A DNA stretch of 64,000 nucleotides from Hyaloperonospora brassicae (GCA_947650285.1 CANTFL010000272.1:394609-458608), one strand, 5' to 3'. Counted from the stretch's first letter, positions 10,343-21,857 are shown. Notes: generated by a model not told the origin, from the sequence alone. Numbers and translations: made by a program.

Positions 10343-12697
10343 GAAGAAGTCAAGATCAAGCCTGAACCTGGTATGGAAGCGCCAGCGGCAGAGAAATCGT
10401 CGCAGACGCGTGAAGATGAAGGATCCCCGGATCGTCAAAGTTTTAGGAGGGGCTTTGACGATAAGATAGGAAAAGAGGTAGATTGTTCGCACGATCTGGA
10501 AGAAAAACCTTAACTTCCTCTTGAAGGCCCCTTCGGGGGCCATCGCGGATCGCACTGCCAAGCGCGATCCGCAGAATAAAAGTCCTAAGGGGACCCCCAA
10601 ACGATCTTCATTTATATTAGATGAACTATCAGAGATGATGAAGAGAGAGACAAGATTTTTGGAAGACTTAAAGAAGTTGGATGAGGCGAAACAAGATCAA
10701 GATGTTCACCAGAAAAAGCCAGTCGGATTCAAGGTCGAGACGGAGACGATGTATCAAGGATCAAAGTCAGTGAATCACGAAGCAAAGTTTAAAGATTGGC
10801 GATTCGACGAAATCAGCCGGGAGTACCATTTGAAGGAGCTGAATTAGCTGTTGTCGAGCGATCTAGTGCTTAAGACAATCAAGTTAAAGATGACCGGATT
10901 GCAACGAAGACCGACATCAGCGCCTAAACCAACTTCCAACTTGTTAGAGGCGCTTCAACGTCTAATCAAAATGCTAACTGAAGCGGTGTTTACTGCCGGA
11001 ACGTTGAACGCACAAACTCTATTAAAGTGCAAACACGATTGAGTGATCGCTGCCGGACAGTCGCTATTCAAGACGTTGTGTCCTCTACAAGGCATACGTG
11101 ACCCCAAAGACAACCCGACTCCGCCGATCGGCACCTCGAATCAACGGATCACGCCGCGGATCACGATGGATCAAGTTCTCACACCGACAAACAAGTTCCC
11201 TAAGGAGGAACACACTGAAATGTCCCGATACGCTTCAGCGAAATCGGAAGAGGACTCGAACGATTCGTTCGAGATCCAACGGATGTCGCTTGGTACAAAG
11301 GGCGCGAATCTCTTACAAACGAAGTTAAGACGAAATGAGGCAAAGGCGCAAGAGGGAAAGCCAGCGGCAACGCAGTTATGAACATGGTGGAGCCAGATCA
11401 AGTGATTTTCTGTTGTCGAGCAGCCATGAAGAATTATCAGCTAGAACAAGCCCGCATGAACGCCGGACGATCGGTTAATCGCCATCCCAAACCAGAGATC
11501 CACATGCCGAACATTGACATGGAGTCGGTTAAATTGCGTCTTAATGGATCGAACGACCATGATCGTGAGCGCCGAGACCAAGGAAGCAAGAGATTACCGC
11601 TGGTGGCGACGTCAGGAGCAGCGAAGAATGGTGTATTTTCTAACCAAAGAATTCAAATGTTTGGCATAGCTGAACTGAAAGAGTTTTGCCGGACAAAAAT
11701 AGAATGAAGTACGGGCCGGGAACTGGATCGGTAAGGTGAAGTCGACGTTCCTACGCGATCAAGCGTTGGAAGTGGAGAAGCGCTTAGTGTTCAGCGATCT
11801 TCTCACGGAACCGGAGCGTGATTGGTATAAGCAGCTCAGCCGCTCAACGAGGACTTCGTGGAAGGCACTCGTGGAAGGCTTCATGGCCAAGTGCGGACGG
11901 AATAATAGTGTTTCAGTTGGTAGACTCTACTACCATGCGCGTAAGCAATCGAACGAGACTCCATTGAAGTGTTTGTACCCTCTGAATGTGGCCGCGATCC
12001 GGGCGAAGATCCCGATACGAGATGGATCGCCCGCCACTCGCAAGAAACAAATGACTCATTACATAGGTGCCCTGGACGATCGCGATCTGGCTAGAATGCT
12101 AATGATGTTACTCCTTGGAGATGCAGACAATCTGGAAGAAACGCTGCAAGAATGCGGGAATATGGAAGTCCGAGAAGCCCACGCCTCTATGGGGTCGAGC
12201 AATTTTCGACATCCTGTTACGTCACAGGCGGCCCAAATGACAGCCAAACCAGCGCGGACTATGAGAGCGACCAACGTGGAAAGCGAGAGCAGTGGATCAG
12301 ACATGGATTCTTGCTGATCGGAATCCGACTCAGATCGACGCAAAGTATACATGACCACGGCTGCGGATCGCGCTCAGAACCCGGGAAACTCACTAATTCG
12401 AAGGGAGCAAGTCGACCGAGATCGGCACTACGATGGTGAAAGTCTCAATTAGTGTGTACGCACTGTGGGTCGAATAGACATGACGATTGCGGATGTTGGA
12501 AGAGACTTACGTTTCAGAAGTATGGACGTAAGGGTCATTCTGCGGACAAATGCTACTACGTTTATTACGTATGCAAGGACGTCCACGAGAAAGGAAAGTG
12601 CCCGATGGAACAGTTTTACAACATGATCCGTCAGTGGTATGTGCCCACGAAGCATGCAAGGATGTTGCCGGAGCAAGCCGAGAAGATGCTAAATTAG
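10343..12697 (+). pseudogene. gag: Element A-left gag (broken)
   Basis: This is homologous to the intact gag of element B. It begins EEVKIKPEPGMEA (about 10343) and continues through open pieces 10521-10847, 10851-11042, 11043-11381, 11378-11707 and 11736-12317. The capsid part includes SDLLTEPERDWYKQLSRSTR. The nucleocapsid part (12452-12697) has CTHCGSNRHDDCGC, a second knuckle broken at its second cysteine (FQKYGRKGHSADKC), and VYYVCKDVHEKGKC. At least five stops or frameshifts interrupt it, most of them shared with A-right. Confidence 0.85.
10526..10572 (+). promoter_or_regulatory. Tandem RNA hairpins in the 5' part of gag (element A)
   Basis: Two adjacent inverted repeats would fold in the + strand RNA. 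The first is GGCCCC-TTCG-GGGGCC (10526-10541). The second is GCGGATCGC with GCGATCCGC around a 10-nt loop (10545-10572). Element B has the same two hairpins at the same place with compensatory base-pair changes. The position, just inside gag and downstream of the PBS, is where retroelement packaging or dimerisation signals occur. Confidence 0.5.
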
Positions 12698-12953
12698 GAC
12701 TCTCGCCAGGTTGGAATCTGGCACGAGCCGAGCGTTCTAGGCTCTGCGTATATTCATTTGTGGAGAGGAAGTGGGTCGACGGAAGCGATGACAAACATGA
12801 TCTTCTGTATAGTACATGTGATTTTTTAAACGGTATGCGTTCCATTTCGAGTGTAAGAAGACATGATGAGTACGCCCGATCGCTCGCCAAGATGGAACTT
12901 GTCTTAGCGCCGGGCTAGTCAAGGGGATATTAGAAATACCACACACCAGGAAA

Positions 12954-13442
12954 ATGGTTCAAACAAGCTTAATAGTTGGAAAGATTAACAACGGAAAGGC
13001 TACAATGCTGCTGGACTCAGGAGCTGAGATCTCGATCTTAAACACCACCTTTCCTGTTAAGGTGGGATGTGTCATCGACGAGAATAAAAAACAGGAGTGT
13101 GTGGGTATAGGCGAAAACACGTACATGAACGAAGGACGCACAAAGATCAAGACCGCCCTTAAGGGATCGATGGTTTACTACTTTGATGTATGGGCTGGTG
13201 ATTAAGTCGGTCTAGAAGCGATCCTGGGCATGGATTTCATGGTACCCGCAGGTAAACGTCTGGATTTAGCGGACGGGAAGCTGGTATTGTCGGATGAAGT
13301 GAGAATTCGTCGAGCAGGACGCAGACCTCTGTACGGATCGTCCATGCAGCCGATCGTGATCCCAGAACAGCACGTATCTCTGCCGATCTACCGACCCGCA
13401 GAGATACGGATCGGCACTGTCCAGTCTAACTCCAAGCTATAG
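12954..13442 (+). pseudogene. pro: Element A-left aspartic protease (broken)
   Basis: The active-site loop is ATMLLDSGAEISILNTTF (about 12998-13050) with an intact D-S-G-A. The frame reaches YYFDVWAGD and then a TAA (13203-13205). Downstream the same frame resumes with EAILGMDFMVPAGKRLDLAD (from about 13215). The TAA in the same position is also present in element B. Upstream, 12698-12953 is a decayed gag-protease junction. Confidence 0.8.
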
Positions 13443-15260
13443 GCACGACGCGATCCAACATGGGTACCCACCGTAACCACTGGGATAGGTCGAGTCAAGT
13501 ACTTGGATCTGACAATTCTTAGCGATAACGTAGTTACACTCGATCGCAGACGGCTTTAGTCTGGACTATGGCTGCCGACATGGTACCTCGATACCCAGTC
13601 TACGTCTTGGTTGGATCGCGACGGTACAACGAGTGGCAGTCTCTAGCATTTGAAGAAACGACATCCAAAGGTGAACAACTGCCGCCCGAATACGCTGGAC
13701 CGCTTGTGGATCGCAGACTCTACCCTACGCCCAAGAAGGTTTAAGTCGGACGACAGGGAATAATGGATCATAGGACAATCCGGTCCGAGGTGGTATAGTC
13801 GTTTACGTGTAGGACTGCTACCACGTGTCTTTATCACGATCGAGGAGAAGAAAGGAGACGATCGAGCAGGGAAGGCCAATGGAAGATGTTGAAACGAATA
13901 CGGACAGGGATATTGATCTATTGCATCACGAATCGCGTGAATTGATCGGCGATTCATATGTGGCTCATCGACCTACAAGTGTCCTGCCGGTGGTTATTTC
14001 GATATAAGAACGAACGACGAACGACGGAGTAGGCGAGCAGTCGATGAAAGAAGCCAGACCTTCATTAGATGTAACAATCGACGAAAAGCAATTTCCGGAG
14101 AATTGACGGATCGCGGGAGAACTGGACGTCACTAACTATTGTCATGAAAGTGGGGAACTACATTCCGAGAATGTGGATCAGCACATGGCGGTACTGCCTG
14201 ACATTGTTATGACAACTGTCGAAATTACGATTGTCGATATACAAATAGGCGTTTCGGACGTACCTCTGACTACAGATTAGGAAATATTAGGGCAAATGAT
14301 CTAAAGTGACAAGAATATTCTTATTGGTAAAGGAAACGCACTTCCTCCAGCCGCACGAAGGGAGGTATTCAACATTGACGTGATAGGAGCGAGTTCGAAT
14401 GCACAGATAGTACGTCCAGTAGCGCCCAAGTTCCGTGAAAAATAGCGGATTTGATCAAAGGACTACTATACGCCAAGATTATTCGATCTTCCACATCACT
14501 ATGGGCTTCGCCGACCGTCGTTGTGATCAAGAATAATGGCGAAGATATTGATTGTCCATCGACTATCGACGGTTATATCAGCTAACAAGGCTGATGGTAT
14601 ATCCGATGACATTGATCGGTGAACTTTTACAAGACATGGACAAAGCGATGCGGTACTGCTCACTAGATATGGCAAGCGGGAATAGGTAGTGGAAATGACA
14701 GAACGTGCAAGAAGTATTTCAGCATTCATCACGCCTTCAGGATTATATGTACGGCTACGGATGCCGTTTGGGTTTGATAAAAAGCTCCACAGATTTACCA
14801 ACGTCTTATCGACAATGCATTGTATGGATATATAAAAATCGGTGGTGATCTGGACACCTCCTCTACTGAATTGTCCAAACGGATCGACGTGTTCACAGAA
14901 GCAGAGCTGGACACCAGTCAGACACCATCTGTGCTAGGTCGAAGATCGTACATCGATGACACGCTGATCCCAGCTACAACGTTGGCCGATTTGTACGAAA
15001 GAGTGGACAGATTGCTACGTGCATGCGACAAGTAGACTTTGTCGATCAGCCTGACCAAGGGTTTTTGGGGACGACGCAAGGTGGAATATATCGGTCACCA
15101 AGTATCACTCGCTAGACTGGAAGCCCACCCGAAGAAATTCCGGATCGATGTTCAATATTTCGTTTCTTTGAACCCTGCGGTCGATGCAGTCGTTTTAGGG
15201 AGTTTAAGTTACTATATACGATTTATTGAAGACATTGCAATATATTCATCATTGCTGTAA
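13443..15260 (+). pseudogene. pol: Element A-left protease-RT linker and reverse transcriptase (broken)
   Basis: About 13443-14340 is the acidic linker, heavily mutated. RT begins near 14400, with TPSGLYVRLRMPFG-like wording around 14730-14775. Later come YGYIKIGGDLD (14822-14855), a spacer of about 35 residues, then SYIDDTLIPATT (14948-14983) with the catalytic Y-I-D-D. LTKGFWGRRKVEYIGHQVSL follows at 15050-15110. Stops and frameshifts occur throughout. The right arm carries the same lesions in reverse complement (56292-57150). Confidence 0.8.
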
Positions 15261-15431
15261 GAATTACGTGAAGCCGAAATCAACAAGATCTGACGCATGG
15301 ATGAGACGGAATTGTGTACACGGAATGGAAAGAGAGTTGACGACAAGAAGTGCCGTGGTGATGACGATCCAGACCTTAACGTTATTACAGGGGGCGATCC
15401 GACCTCAATCGACAGAAGTCGATAGGAAAGG

Positions 15432-16388
15432 GTGATGATTTCGCTGAAGATGTTGAAGGATAAGATCGCTAAAATTTCGATTCTTAATCATTTTGATCCG
15501 GATGGTCCTCCTGTGATCGTGGTCTATGCTAGTAAATGGGAAGTATCTTCAGCTTTGCTACAAGAACACGATGGAGTATACTGGCCTGTAACCTTTACTA
15601 GCAGAACGCTAAAACCTAACGAGATTAACTATGGAATGGTGGAAAAAAGTTTTATCTTTGCTGCGCATCCTGAATATCGGCTACACTATGTTGGTTGCAC
15701 GAGAGATCAAGGTAGTCACACGTCATTCAGCGTTGGACTGGCTGGTACAATCTCCAGTCCTTTATGACAGGCTCAGGAGATGGGCGGCGTTTCTATCGAA
15801 TTAGACGCTGGAGATCAAGAAGTGTGAAAAGGGAGAAGATGAAATACTTGGTACACTCTCCTGAAGCATAACCCCGCGCAAAGAGGTTGACGAGATATGA
15901 TCGCTATCGCCTCTCAGAGACAGCAGAAACATAGTATAAGCATGCCATAACCAACGATGGAGGGGAATGAAAGTCTTTTGGTGTTCAGTGTCGATGGATC
16001 GGCCCGAACCAAACGAAAAGGCGGGGCGTATGGTGCAATAGTGTGAAAGCTCCCAGAATGGAAGATCGTGAATGTCGCAGCCGAATACGCAACAGACCTG
16101 GTAGTGAGCGAATCCGAGTATCGTGGCCTGCTACTAGGTTTCGCTCTCCTGGCCGATCAGGCGCGGGGGCGCATCATCATATGTGGCGATTCTAACTTAG
16201 TGATCAGACAGATGCGCGGAGAAATTGATTGCAAGGCGTTCGGATTACAGTTGCTACGAAACAGAGCTACGGAGAAGCTCCGATCGTGGCCGGTCCACGA
16301 ATTCTTGCATATGAAGAGGGACTGGAATCATAGTGCCGGTCGACTGGCATGCAACGCTTTGCAACAAGAGAAGGGAACGATGACTTAA
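15432..16388 (+). pseudogene. Element A-left tandem RNase H domains (broken)
   Basis: The first, gypsy-type RNase H has VVYASKWEVSSALLQEHDGV (about 15520-15580). A tyrosine stands where the first catalytic aspartate should be. The second is a plant/archaeal-like RNase H: VDGSARTKRKGGAYGAI (about 15993-16040), SEYRGLLLGFALL (16114-16152), CGDSNLVIRQM (16183-16215) and HSAGRLACNAL (16329-16361). Its last catalytic aspartate has become glycine (SAGRL against SADRL in B). The region between is frame-shifted. Confidence 0.8.
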
Positions 16389-16418
16389 TACGAACAAAAT
16401 CGTTATAATTTACGTTCA

Positions 16419-17593
16419 TTGAACCGGTTGGACGAGTTGGTGACACCCAAAAGTGTCGATCGGGCCGTGAAAATATCTGCCGTCACTAGGTCAGCTTTAA
16501 GGAGACGGCGATCGCCTGAGGTCTTGCAAGAGGAAGTCGTTGAGCAGATCAGAATCTATAGAATCAAGCAAGTACAGGAAGAAGAGAAGTGGATCGCCAA
16601 ACTGAAGTAATTTCTGATCGGAGTCATAACGAAGTTGAGTATTGAAGAAGCAAAGTTATGTTCTCGAAATGCATTCGATTATGAAGTAGATAAAGCGAGC
16701 TACTGTTTTTCTGCCCGCGATCGATGGAAAATCCATACAGCCGCAAGAAATTGATTCGTTTGGTAATACCGGAACAACTGCTGCTAGAATTCCTTCATCA
16801 TTATCATTATAGCCTGGACGGCGGACACCAAGATATCGGCAGAATGTACCAACAAATTCGGTCCAAGTTTCACTAGAGAGGACTCTATCGGATCGTCTAC
16901 GGATCGCGATCCAATATCGGACCGATCAACACATCTCTGAGGACGGATCGCATGAGATCGAGGTTGGATCGCAAGGGTGGCTCTAGTTGGATCGAGTGAA
17001 AGAAGGATAAGCCCGAAAGCTGACACATATGTGGCATGGAACATTCCGGTTTAGGGAAATTTGCGGGAGACACGCGGCGGTTTGAGATCTCAAATACGCC
17101 GTACCGACTTTTCCTGTTGGTACAGATATGCAAGCTTAAGCGGGTGAAAACCTACCCGGATCGGCCACAAAACTAGTTGAACTTTGAAGAGGCGGATCGC
17201 TTAAATTTTAACGAATCCCTGCTGCCGGGAGATAGCTGGGAACGCACATTTGATAGAGATAAATTTGAAGTCGAGAAGATATTGGATGTGCGATCCGGCA
17301 GACGGACCCGTTTTAGCAGAGTGCAGCGGCAATATTTGGTGCAATGGAAGAAATCGGTCGATCCGACTTGGATAGATGAGGTCTACTTGAACTGTGGGGC
17401 CTTGCTGCAAGAGTTCGATCGCGATCGAGTCAGCAAGAATCGCTTCGAGGTGATGCACTCACACAAACAGCGATGGACAAATAAGCGACGTGTCGTATTA
17501 AAACTTGCCTGCAAGAAGGTTGTAGATGTAAACAAAGGGAAGGGTTGTGTGTGGCAATCCAGGGTATCAAACCCGATCGCAGTGAGTAATTAG
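16419..17593 (+). pseudogene. int: Element A-left integrase and chromodomain (broken, core deleted)
   Basis: A charged helical linker is open at 16419-16610. Integrase N-terminal wording is recognisable near 16760-16850 (HYHYSLDGGHQ). The sequence then jumps to the integrase C-terminus near 16900, so the DDE catalytic core is missing. The chromodomain is open at 17177-17593, with FEVEKILDVRSGR, QYLVQWKKSVDPTWIDE and ALLQEFDRDR. The same deletion is present in A-right. Confidence 0.75.
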
Positions 17594-17649
17594 AAAAGGA
17601 AAATGAGATGAAGTCAAGTGATGACAACGAGAGAGTCAACAATGACAAA

Positions 17650-18381
17650 CTTTAAAACATTTTGATTAATGGAGGTAGCTTTGTTGATCGATACTGAAAC
17701 AGAGATAATTTAAGGCTTTTGAGCGCGTGATAGATCATGTGAAGTGGTCGTTTTGTTGAGACCATTTTTCAATCGAGGATGCCTATCACGGGATAGCTCA
17801 TCTGATTCATAGACGGTCCACCCATCAACCAGACGCGATCACGGTCGACGATTGTAAGAATCAAAGATGATCCAGAAAAAAGGCCAAAAGATTTGCGGTG
17901 ATGACTACCGACGACATTATGAAAGGAAGAAGAATGTGAAGTCACTGGCGGAAATGTATTTGATCGGAACCTATACGGAAAGCGATCAAGAGCAACATCG
18001 ATCCAAGCAGCCAGTTTGCGACTGAATGTCGTCAATGACAGAATTTCTGATGAGGTTTCTCAGGTTCATAGACAGTTCACCCATCACCCAGACAGGATCA
18101 TGGTTGAAGATTGTGGGGTCAAGGATGGTGAAGCAGACAGGTCAAAAGATTTGTGGCGATAACAACCGACGACGTATTGGAAGGAAGGAGACGGTAAAGT
18201 CACTGGCGGTGATCTAATTGATCGGAACCAGAAAGGGCAACGATCAAGCGCAACACCGGTCCAAGCAACTAATTTACGAGTCGAATGTCATCAATGACAG
18301 CAATCCTAATGAGTCTGTTCGGGTTCATAGACATTCCACCAATCATTAAGATGGGATCATGGTTGAGGGTCGTGGGACACA
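17650..18381 (+). repeat. 259-bp tandem repeat block in element A-left (about 2.3 units)
   Basis: The phrase GTTCATAGAC and its surroundings recur at about 17806, 18065 and 18324, exactly 259 bp apart. The third unit is cut at 18381 by element C. Units differ at perhaps a quarter of positions. In elements B and A-right this place, between the chromodomain and the 3' LTR, holds the antisense ORF. Only short unremarkable frames exist here. Confidence 0.75.
18377..18381. other. Target-site duplication ACACA, left copy (element C)
   Basis: ACACA directly precedes C's 5' LTR and recurs at 39498-39502, directly after its 3' LTR. The flanks on either side belong to element A-left, so the insertion of C into A is exact. 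Confidence 0.8.
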
Positions 18382-18857
18382 TGTAACGGGGTCACACGTC
18401 GGCTGGTATTCGACGATAGGTGTGGTGCACACAAGAAAGGGGGTTACCCTATAAAGTAATTTTAGAACACAGTGAGTGTGTCAATTGTTGAAGACCGATG
18501 TCTGTCATCAATTGATTGCGAGATCTTTTAAGAGGTTATTTAGGACAGGTTAAATACGTTGTTCTAAGGTGTTCTTTTAGGTTAATTAAAGAAATAAAAA
18601 TTTAGTTCCCCTTTTGATCAGTAAGAGACACGTGCCTCACGAGGCGTCTTTGATCGGTAGGAGCTAGCAATACCTGTGAAGGTAGCTACTCCTGCGCACT
18701 CTGTGCTGTGATTCTTTTGAATCGTTTGGTCCCTTAGGAACGGGGACCGTAAGCTCTCTGAGCTTGTTGACTCTCTGAGTCGGGTTCGTAGAACCAAAGT
18801 TGCTCGTAAGAGCGCTAAGTCTTCCTCTGAATTAAGGAGCTGTGTAGCTCCGCTACA
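18382..18857 (+). repeat. Element C 5' LTR
   Basis: The 476-bp LTR runs from TGTAACGGGGTCACACG to CTCCGCTACA, with near-complementary termini TGTAAC and GCTACA. It matches 38982-39497 closely by eye, apart from a 40-bp insertion in the latter. Confidence 0.88.
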
Positions 18858-18859
18858 CT

Positions 18860-18876
18860 TGGTAGCACTTGTAGTC
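18860..18876 (+). other. Element C primer-binding site (candidate)
   Basis: TGGTAGCACTTGTAGTC begins two bases after the LTR end. It starts with TGG, complementary to a tRNA CCA end. It differs completely from the PBS of A and B, so a different primer is used. The tRNA is not identified. Confidence 0.55.
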
Positions 18877-18916
18877 AATCTACGCCTGAGTCGTTACGAC
18901 TGATCCTCTGTGAGGA

Positions 18917-19949
18917 TGGAGCAATCCACACCCCTCTCTGAGGCCCAAAAGGTCGCGTTAATAAACTGACCGCGGCCGTAGGCCCTGAGTACGTGAAGTT
19001 TCTTGCTGCACAAGGTCCCGATGTGCTCAACGCACGAGTAGAGATCTTCATGCAGTATGAAACGGCCCTGTTGGGCCAGGTTCAAAACCAGGTAGCGTCG
19101 GCTATACCGACACGCTATGTGGCTATGCCACCAGAAGAGGCTAGGCCTCGTCCCCTTCGGGTGGACGTTAAACATTACTCCGGGAAGGAGAGGGAAAACC
19201 TTACCCTCTGGATCCGTGAGATTGAGATGGCCATGGACTCTGGTCTCATCTCACTTGAGAAACAGCGGGTCTCGTTGGCTATCTCTAAGCTTGATGGTAG
19301 AGCGAGAGAATGGGCGTTGACGTGTGGCACGTCGGTCAACTTGGCGTTTCCCACGTGGGATTCGCTCAAGTTGGACCTTTTGCGAGTTTTCCTGCCGCCT
19401 AACCAGGCATATCGCGTGCGCTCACGCTTCTTGTCTACCCGTCAGGGTAAGAACGAGTTAACGGACTATGTCCAGGAGTTGAGAACTCTGATGGCTGCCA
19501 TGCAGTCCGACCCTCTCCCTGAGACCGTCTACGTGACAGTCTTCATGGAAGGTCTTCGCACTGGCATTGCCAGGACCGAGGTCTGTCGAGTCCATCCCTC
19601 GACTTTTGAGGAGGCTGTGAGCATCGCTCAGAATGCTGAGCACAACTTCAAGTCGGCCAGACTTGGTTGTAATGGGTACAACCCAAGCTTTGCAAGAGCA
19701 ACCTCTGCAAGCACCTCGGCTTACTGTAAGCCCAAACCGATGGATCTCAGCTATGCTGAAGATGAAGGTGAAGCTGAGCTTCATGTTGCCGAGCAACGAC
19801 AGGAGGTGAGACGCTGTTACATGTGCGGAAGCACTAAACATTTGCGTCCCACTTGTCCTTTGCGTAAGCAACGACCGACTCCTACGGGTCGAAACCCCAG
19901 CCTCAACCAGAAACTTGGTATGGCACGGGGAAACGTCGACACCCAGTAG
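18917..19949 (+). pseudogene. gag: Element C gag (one frameshift near the start)
   Basis: An ATG at 18917 opens a short frame (MEQSTPLSEAQKVALIN). A one-base shift near 18960 is needed to join the long frame that runs to 19949. The long frame holds a retrotransposon capsid region (LTLWIREIEMAMDSGLI, FRVFLPPNQAYRVRSRF-like, QELRTLMAAMQSDP). It also has the PMDLSYAEDE stretch found in element D gag, and one complete C-X2-C-X4-H-X4-C knuckle, CYMCGSTKHLRPTC (about 19818-19859). The protease follows about 90 bp downstream. Confidence 0.85.
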
Positions 19950-20035
19950 GCGCGGGGCGCCCTACTGGGGTAGAACTGAGTTTTGTCACTTCTCTACGAG
20001 GTAGAGCAACACAGGGCTTAGCCCCACAGAGCTCC

Positions 20036-20270
20036 GTGCCAGCAAATACAGAGCGTGGACACAAGTCTGGCTTGTTAGTCGCTGATGCGACAGTTAAAGG
20101 CTTTGAGAAGCACTGGTCGATCTTAATCGATTCTGGGGCGTCATGCAACTATTCTAGACGCGGTTCCCTTGAGGGGAGTCAGCAATATGCTGAGGCGCTC
20201 AAAGCGCAAGGTGGTGATTCCATCACTGTTCGGTTAGCGACGGGTAGTCGCGTTACTGTGCCTAAAGTTC
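20036..20270 (+). pseudogene. pro: Element C aspartic protease, N-terminal half
   Basis: The frame carries the active-site loop ILIDSGASCNYSR (about 20125-20160) and VRLATGSRVTV (about 20228-20260). It is cut at 20270 by element B. Beyond 20270 the frame runs on into B's LTR, so the tail of the open frame to 20452 is not protease. Confidence 0.88.
20267..20270. other. Target-site duplication GTTC, left copy (element B)
   Basis: GTTC precedes B's 20271 terminus and is repeated at 33757-33760 after B's other terminus. C's protease reading frame is continuous if one GTTC and the whole of B are left out, which fixes both edges of B. Confidence 0.9.
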
Positions 20271-21610
20271 TGTGGTGGAGTGGCGATCGCTCAAATTATG
20301 AGTCGATCCCAACTCTCCACTGGCGCCCGGACGACCGACTAACGGAGGGGGTACTCCGATCCCGTGATCTTGATAGCTTTCCTCACCTGGTGTACCCGTT
20401 GGTAGGGCGGGTTGCACTCTTCCAGGTGGACTCGTCTCAAAAGAAAACTTGACCGTGTTGGGGATGGGGGTGTGATCGTGCGGAAATCTTCACGCGATCA
20501 CGGGGTACTTGTGGGTACTGACTTGAGTAACCCTGATCTCAACGAAATCGCCTTGTCCACTGTATGGTTGCTTGATCCGCGAGCCTTCTGACCACTTAAG
20601 CCGTCTCGCGATCTTGCGCCTTGCCTTTACTTGTCTTGCTGCGTCCGATCGCAGTTGATGTTACTTGAGGGTTCTAGAATACACCTGGCCAAAACAATCC
20701 AGGTGTCACACTTGCGTAGACGTGTACCGTTACTCTTTGTTCAACGGGGGGCCAAAAAAATCCAACCCGGAAGAGATAACGTGTGCCTTGTGAAGTAATT
20801 TGAACTCTATTTAATGTTATCCAATCAATCCTAAAACCCTACCCCTATGCCTATCCGTATGTCCTAACCAGATGCCACGCGTAGCCTTTCCAGGAAGATC
20901 GCCCCCTCACATTTGTGTGGTCCACACCCAGTATATCAACCGTTGTGTCTTTCTTGTGGCCCACCCAAGATGTCCCCACGATCCTACGAGCGGATCGCGA
21001 TCCTACTAGCGGACCGCGATCTTGCTGGCGGTTCGCGATCCTAGCCCTGGATCGTGATCCCACTAACGGTTCGCGATCCTAGCCGTGGATCGCGATCTTA
21101 CTGGCGGATCGTGATCCTAGCCGTGGATCGCGATCCTACTAGCGGATCGCGATCTTACTGGCGGTTCGCGATCCTAGCCGTGGATCGTGATCCCACTAAC
21201 GGTTCGCGATCCTAGCCGTGGATCGCGATCTTACTGGCGAATCGTGATCCTAGCCGTGGATCGCGATCCTACTAGCGGATCGCGATCCTACTAGCGGATC
21301 GCAGCCGGAGATCAGACTTGCGATCGTAGGTTAGGATCGCGATCTTCCAGTGAAATCGAGAGTCTTGTCTTGCCCTGTCTCACGACGGATTGCATAATCA
21401 AAACGGGTCTGACCACCCCATAACCTCGTCCCAGATTGGACGATCCTATCCAATTGGGTTTGGGGTACGTTATCGTCAGCCATCCGTCCCAGCTTGTATC
21501 ATCCAATCACAGTGATCTTGGTTCAACCGAAACGTGGGACCCGTGCGATCGCCCATCCTCGATCGCCACTCCACGTCCCAAAGAGATTTCTTTGAGACCG
21601 CTTTACCACA
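20271..21610 (-). repeat. Element B 3' LTR
   Basis: The 1340-bp LTR is bounded on the + strand by TGTGGTGGAG and CTTTACCACA. The minus-strand purine tract next to it (GCAGGGGACGGC, directly before TGTGGTAAAG) is the likely polypurine primer. A-left's 3' LTR is preceded by nearly the same tract (GCAGGGGACAAT). The copy is longer than the 5' LTR because of extra minisatellite units. Confidence 0.92.
20985..21312. repeat. 19-bp minisatellite inside the element B 3' LTR (~17 units)
   Basis: Units such as GCGGATCGCGATCCTACTA and GTGGATCGCGATCTTACTG repeat every 19 bp, most with the palindrome GATCGCGATC. The 5' LTR has only about 12 units at 33205-33450. There are no unique spacers, so this is not a CRISPR array. 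Confidence 0.9.
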
Positions 21611-21857
21611 GCCGTCCCCTGCACCGTCAGTCAACATACGGTGTTGATCTGGCTGTGCAACCCTGTGAGCCTCGTTTCTTCTTTTCGCATTTTCACACCG
21701 TTTAACACGGTGTCCGATCCAACCCACCCGGATCAGGTATCTCCTCCTGCTTCTGGATCGGGGTCTCTTGGATCGCCTTCGGCGATCCCCACTATCAGAT
21801 GCTGGATCCGGGCCTCTTGGATCGCCTTCGGCGATCCCCACTTCAGATGATGACTCC

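Larger units (their letters stand above)
7560..17600 (+). repeat. Left arm of a ~10-kb inverted repeat
   Basis: Position x here matches the reverse complement at about 71552 minus x, with net indels of only 1-2 bp. Example pairs are 8247/63305, 12954/58597 and 16388/55164. Identity looks like about 99% within element A and about 95-96% within the D part. It falls to about 75-80% outside roughly 7830-7960, and to about 70-75% after about 17400. Stops and frameshifts are shared between the arms, so the copying happened after the elements had decayed. Confidence 0.9.

Noticed and set aside
20271..20452. Extension of element C protease into the LTR
   Set aside because: The frame past 20270 is the B LTR. 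The true protease continues at 33757, as shown by the GTTC duplication.
20985..21312. CRISPR-like array
   Set aside because: Units are contiguous 19-bp repeats without spacers in a eukaryotic LTR, so this is a minisatellite.
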